NCBI GenBank assembly: GCA_013375335.1
Contig: JABXJZ010000119.1
Location: 1-5,326, forward strand
Reading direction: 5' to 3'
Length of the DNA stretch: 5,326 bases
DNA from: Desulfobacterales bacterium
Lineage (GTDB): Bacteria; Desulfobacterota; DSM-4660; Desulfatiglandales; B25-G16
Under the pieces are notes generated by a model that ran no database searches, was not told the DNA's origin, and saw only the letters and a list, made by a program, of their open reading frames with translations. Positions 4,982-5,326 of the stretch are shown here, one piece after another (position 1 is the first letter of the stretch; each line of letters begins with the position of its first letter). Position numbers and translations under genes: made by a program.

Positions 4982-5059
4982 TTTGTGTGGTGGCCTTTGG
5001 TAGTCGTCTGCTATCATCCGTATGCAGGTCGTCTAATGGGGCTTTTCGCTGATCACACA

Positions 5060-5326
5060 CTACTGAGTTCTAGATAATTCGCCGAAGAGTTCCCGCGCCT
5101 CCTTTGGTGTTGAGTTCTTATGAATAATGGCGTTTAATGCCCTCATCATAGGGACTGGATGCGGATTCTGCCAGACATTCCTGCCCAGATTAACCCCTAT
5201 TGCTCCCTTTTGAACCCCGTCATAGACAAATTCAAATACCTCGAACTCTGTCTCACATTTCGGGCCACCGGCAATAACTATGGGGACAGGGCAGCCTCCT
5301 GTCACCTTTTCGAAATCCTCGGGACA
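5060..5326 (-). CDS. Class I aldolase, DhnA/LsrF/DeoC family (5' end outside the window)
   Basis: Only the C-terminal 88 residues are present. The frame is open to the window edge, beginning CPEDFEKVTGGCPVPIVIAG, so the GTG at 5305 is an internal valine, not a start. The segments VIAGGPK and GAIGVNLGRNVWQ are the phosphate-binding loops of the TIM-barrel family that contains archaeal-type class I fructose-bisphosphate aldolase (FbaB), LsrF and 2-amino-3,7-dideoxy-D-threo-hept-6-ulosonate synthase. The ending ALNAIIHKNSTPKEARELF is also typical. The Schiff-base lysine lies upstream of the window, so family members cannot be told apart. The neighbouring dehydrogenase suggests sugar or polyol catabolism rather than central glycolysis. 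Confidence 0.85.
   Translation of the reverse strand, partial: CPEDFEKVTGGCPVPIVIAGGPKCETEFEVFEFVYDGVQKGAIGVNLGRNVWQNPHPVPMMRALNAIIHKNSTPKEARELFGELSRTQ

Noticed and set aside
4275..5052. Several open frames antisense to or out of frame with the zinc dehydrogenase
   Set aside because: All lie inside a complete gene with intact zinc and Rossmann motifs; they are shadows of its codon pattern.

Overview
This window of mid-range GC looks like ordinary chromosome from a free-living bacterium, most plausibly a deltaproteobacterium (Desulfobacterota) or a close relative. That placement is an inference from the gene mix: FolE2-type GTP cyclohydrolase, a short HNH protein opening with LLLNITYEPL, a Mut7-C-type ubiquitin-like protein, an exported isoaspartyl methyltransferase, and a class I DhnA-type aldolase beside a zinc dehydrogenase. 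No phage, transposon, CRISPR array or plasmid function is visible.

Layout, left to right. (1) 1-138: minus strand, downstream of folE2, holding what may be the first codons of a further gene that leaves the window. (2) 139-933: folE2, minus strand, with a possible promoter at 963-991 and, upstream of that, a long imperfect inverted repeat (1001-1059). (3) 1168-1241: tRNA-Pro(UGG), plus strand, with a plausible promoter. (4) 1315-1839: an HNH-nuclease-fold protein, plus strand, ended by a clear intrinsic terminator (1888-1917). (5) 1957-3035: a compact minus-strand operon of three small genes. In transcription order these are a stand-alone Mut7-C ubiquitin-like (beta-grasp) protein, a helix-turn-helix/coiled-coil protein, and a small alpha/beta hydrolase. 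The last two overlap as TGATG. (6) 3042-3252: a divergent intergenic region with a good plus-strand promoter and two inverted repeats. (7) 3253-3975: protein-L-isoaspartate O-methyltransferase with an export signal. (8) 3962-5326: a minus-strand pair, the C-terminal part of a DhnA/LsrF-type class I aldolase followed by a zinc-dependent MDR dehydrogenase whose end overlaps the methyltransferase tail to tail.

How the genes relate. FolE2 opens pterin synthesis for folate and/or queuosine. The aldolase and dehydrogenase probably act on the same sugar or polyol route, but the substrate cannot be read from sequence. The three-gene operon at 1957-3035 is the least explained unit: its ubiquitin-like protein lacks the RNase domain normally fused to it, and it is co-transcribed with a putative DNA-binding protein and a serine hydrolase. 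It is the best candidate here for something undescribed, although nothing in the sequence proves a joint function.
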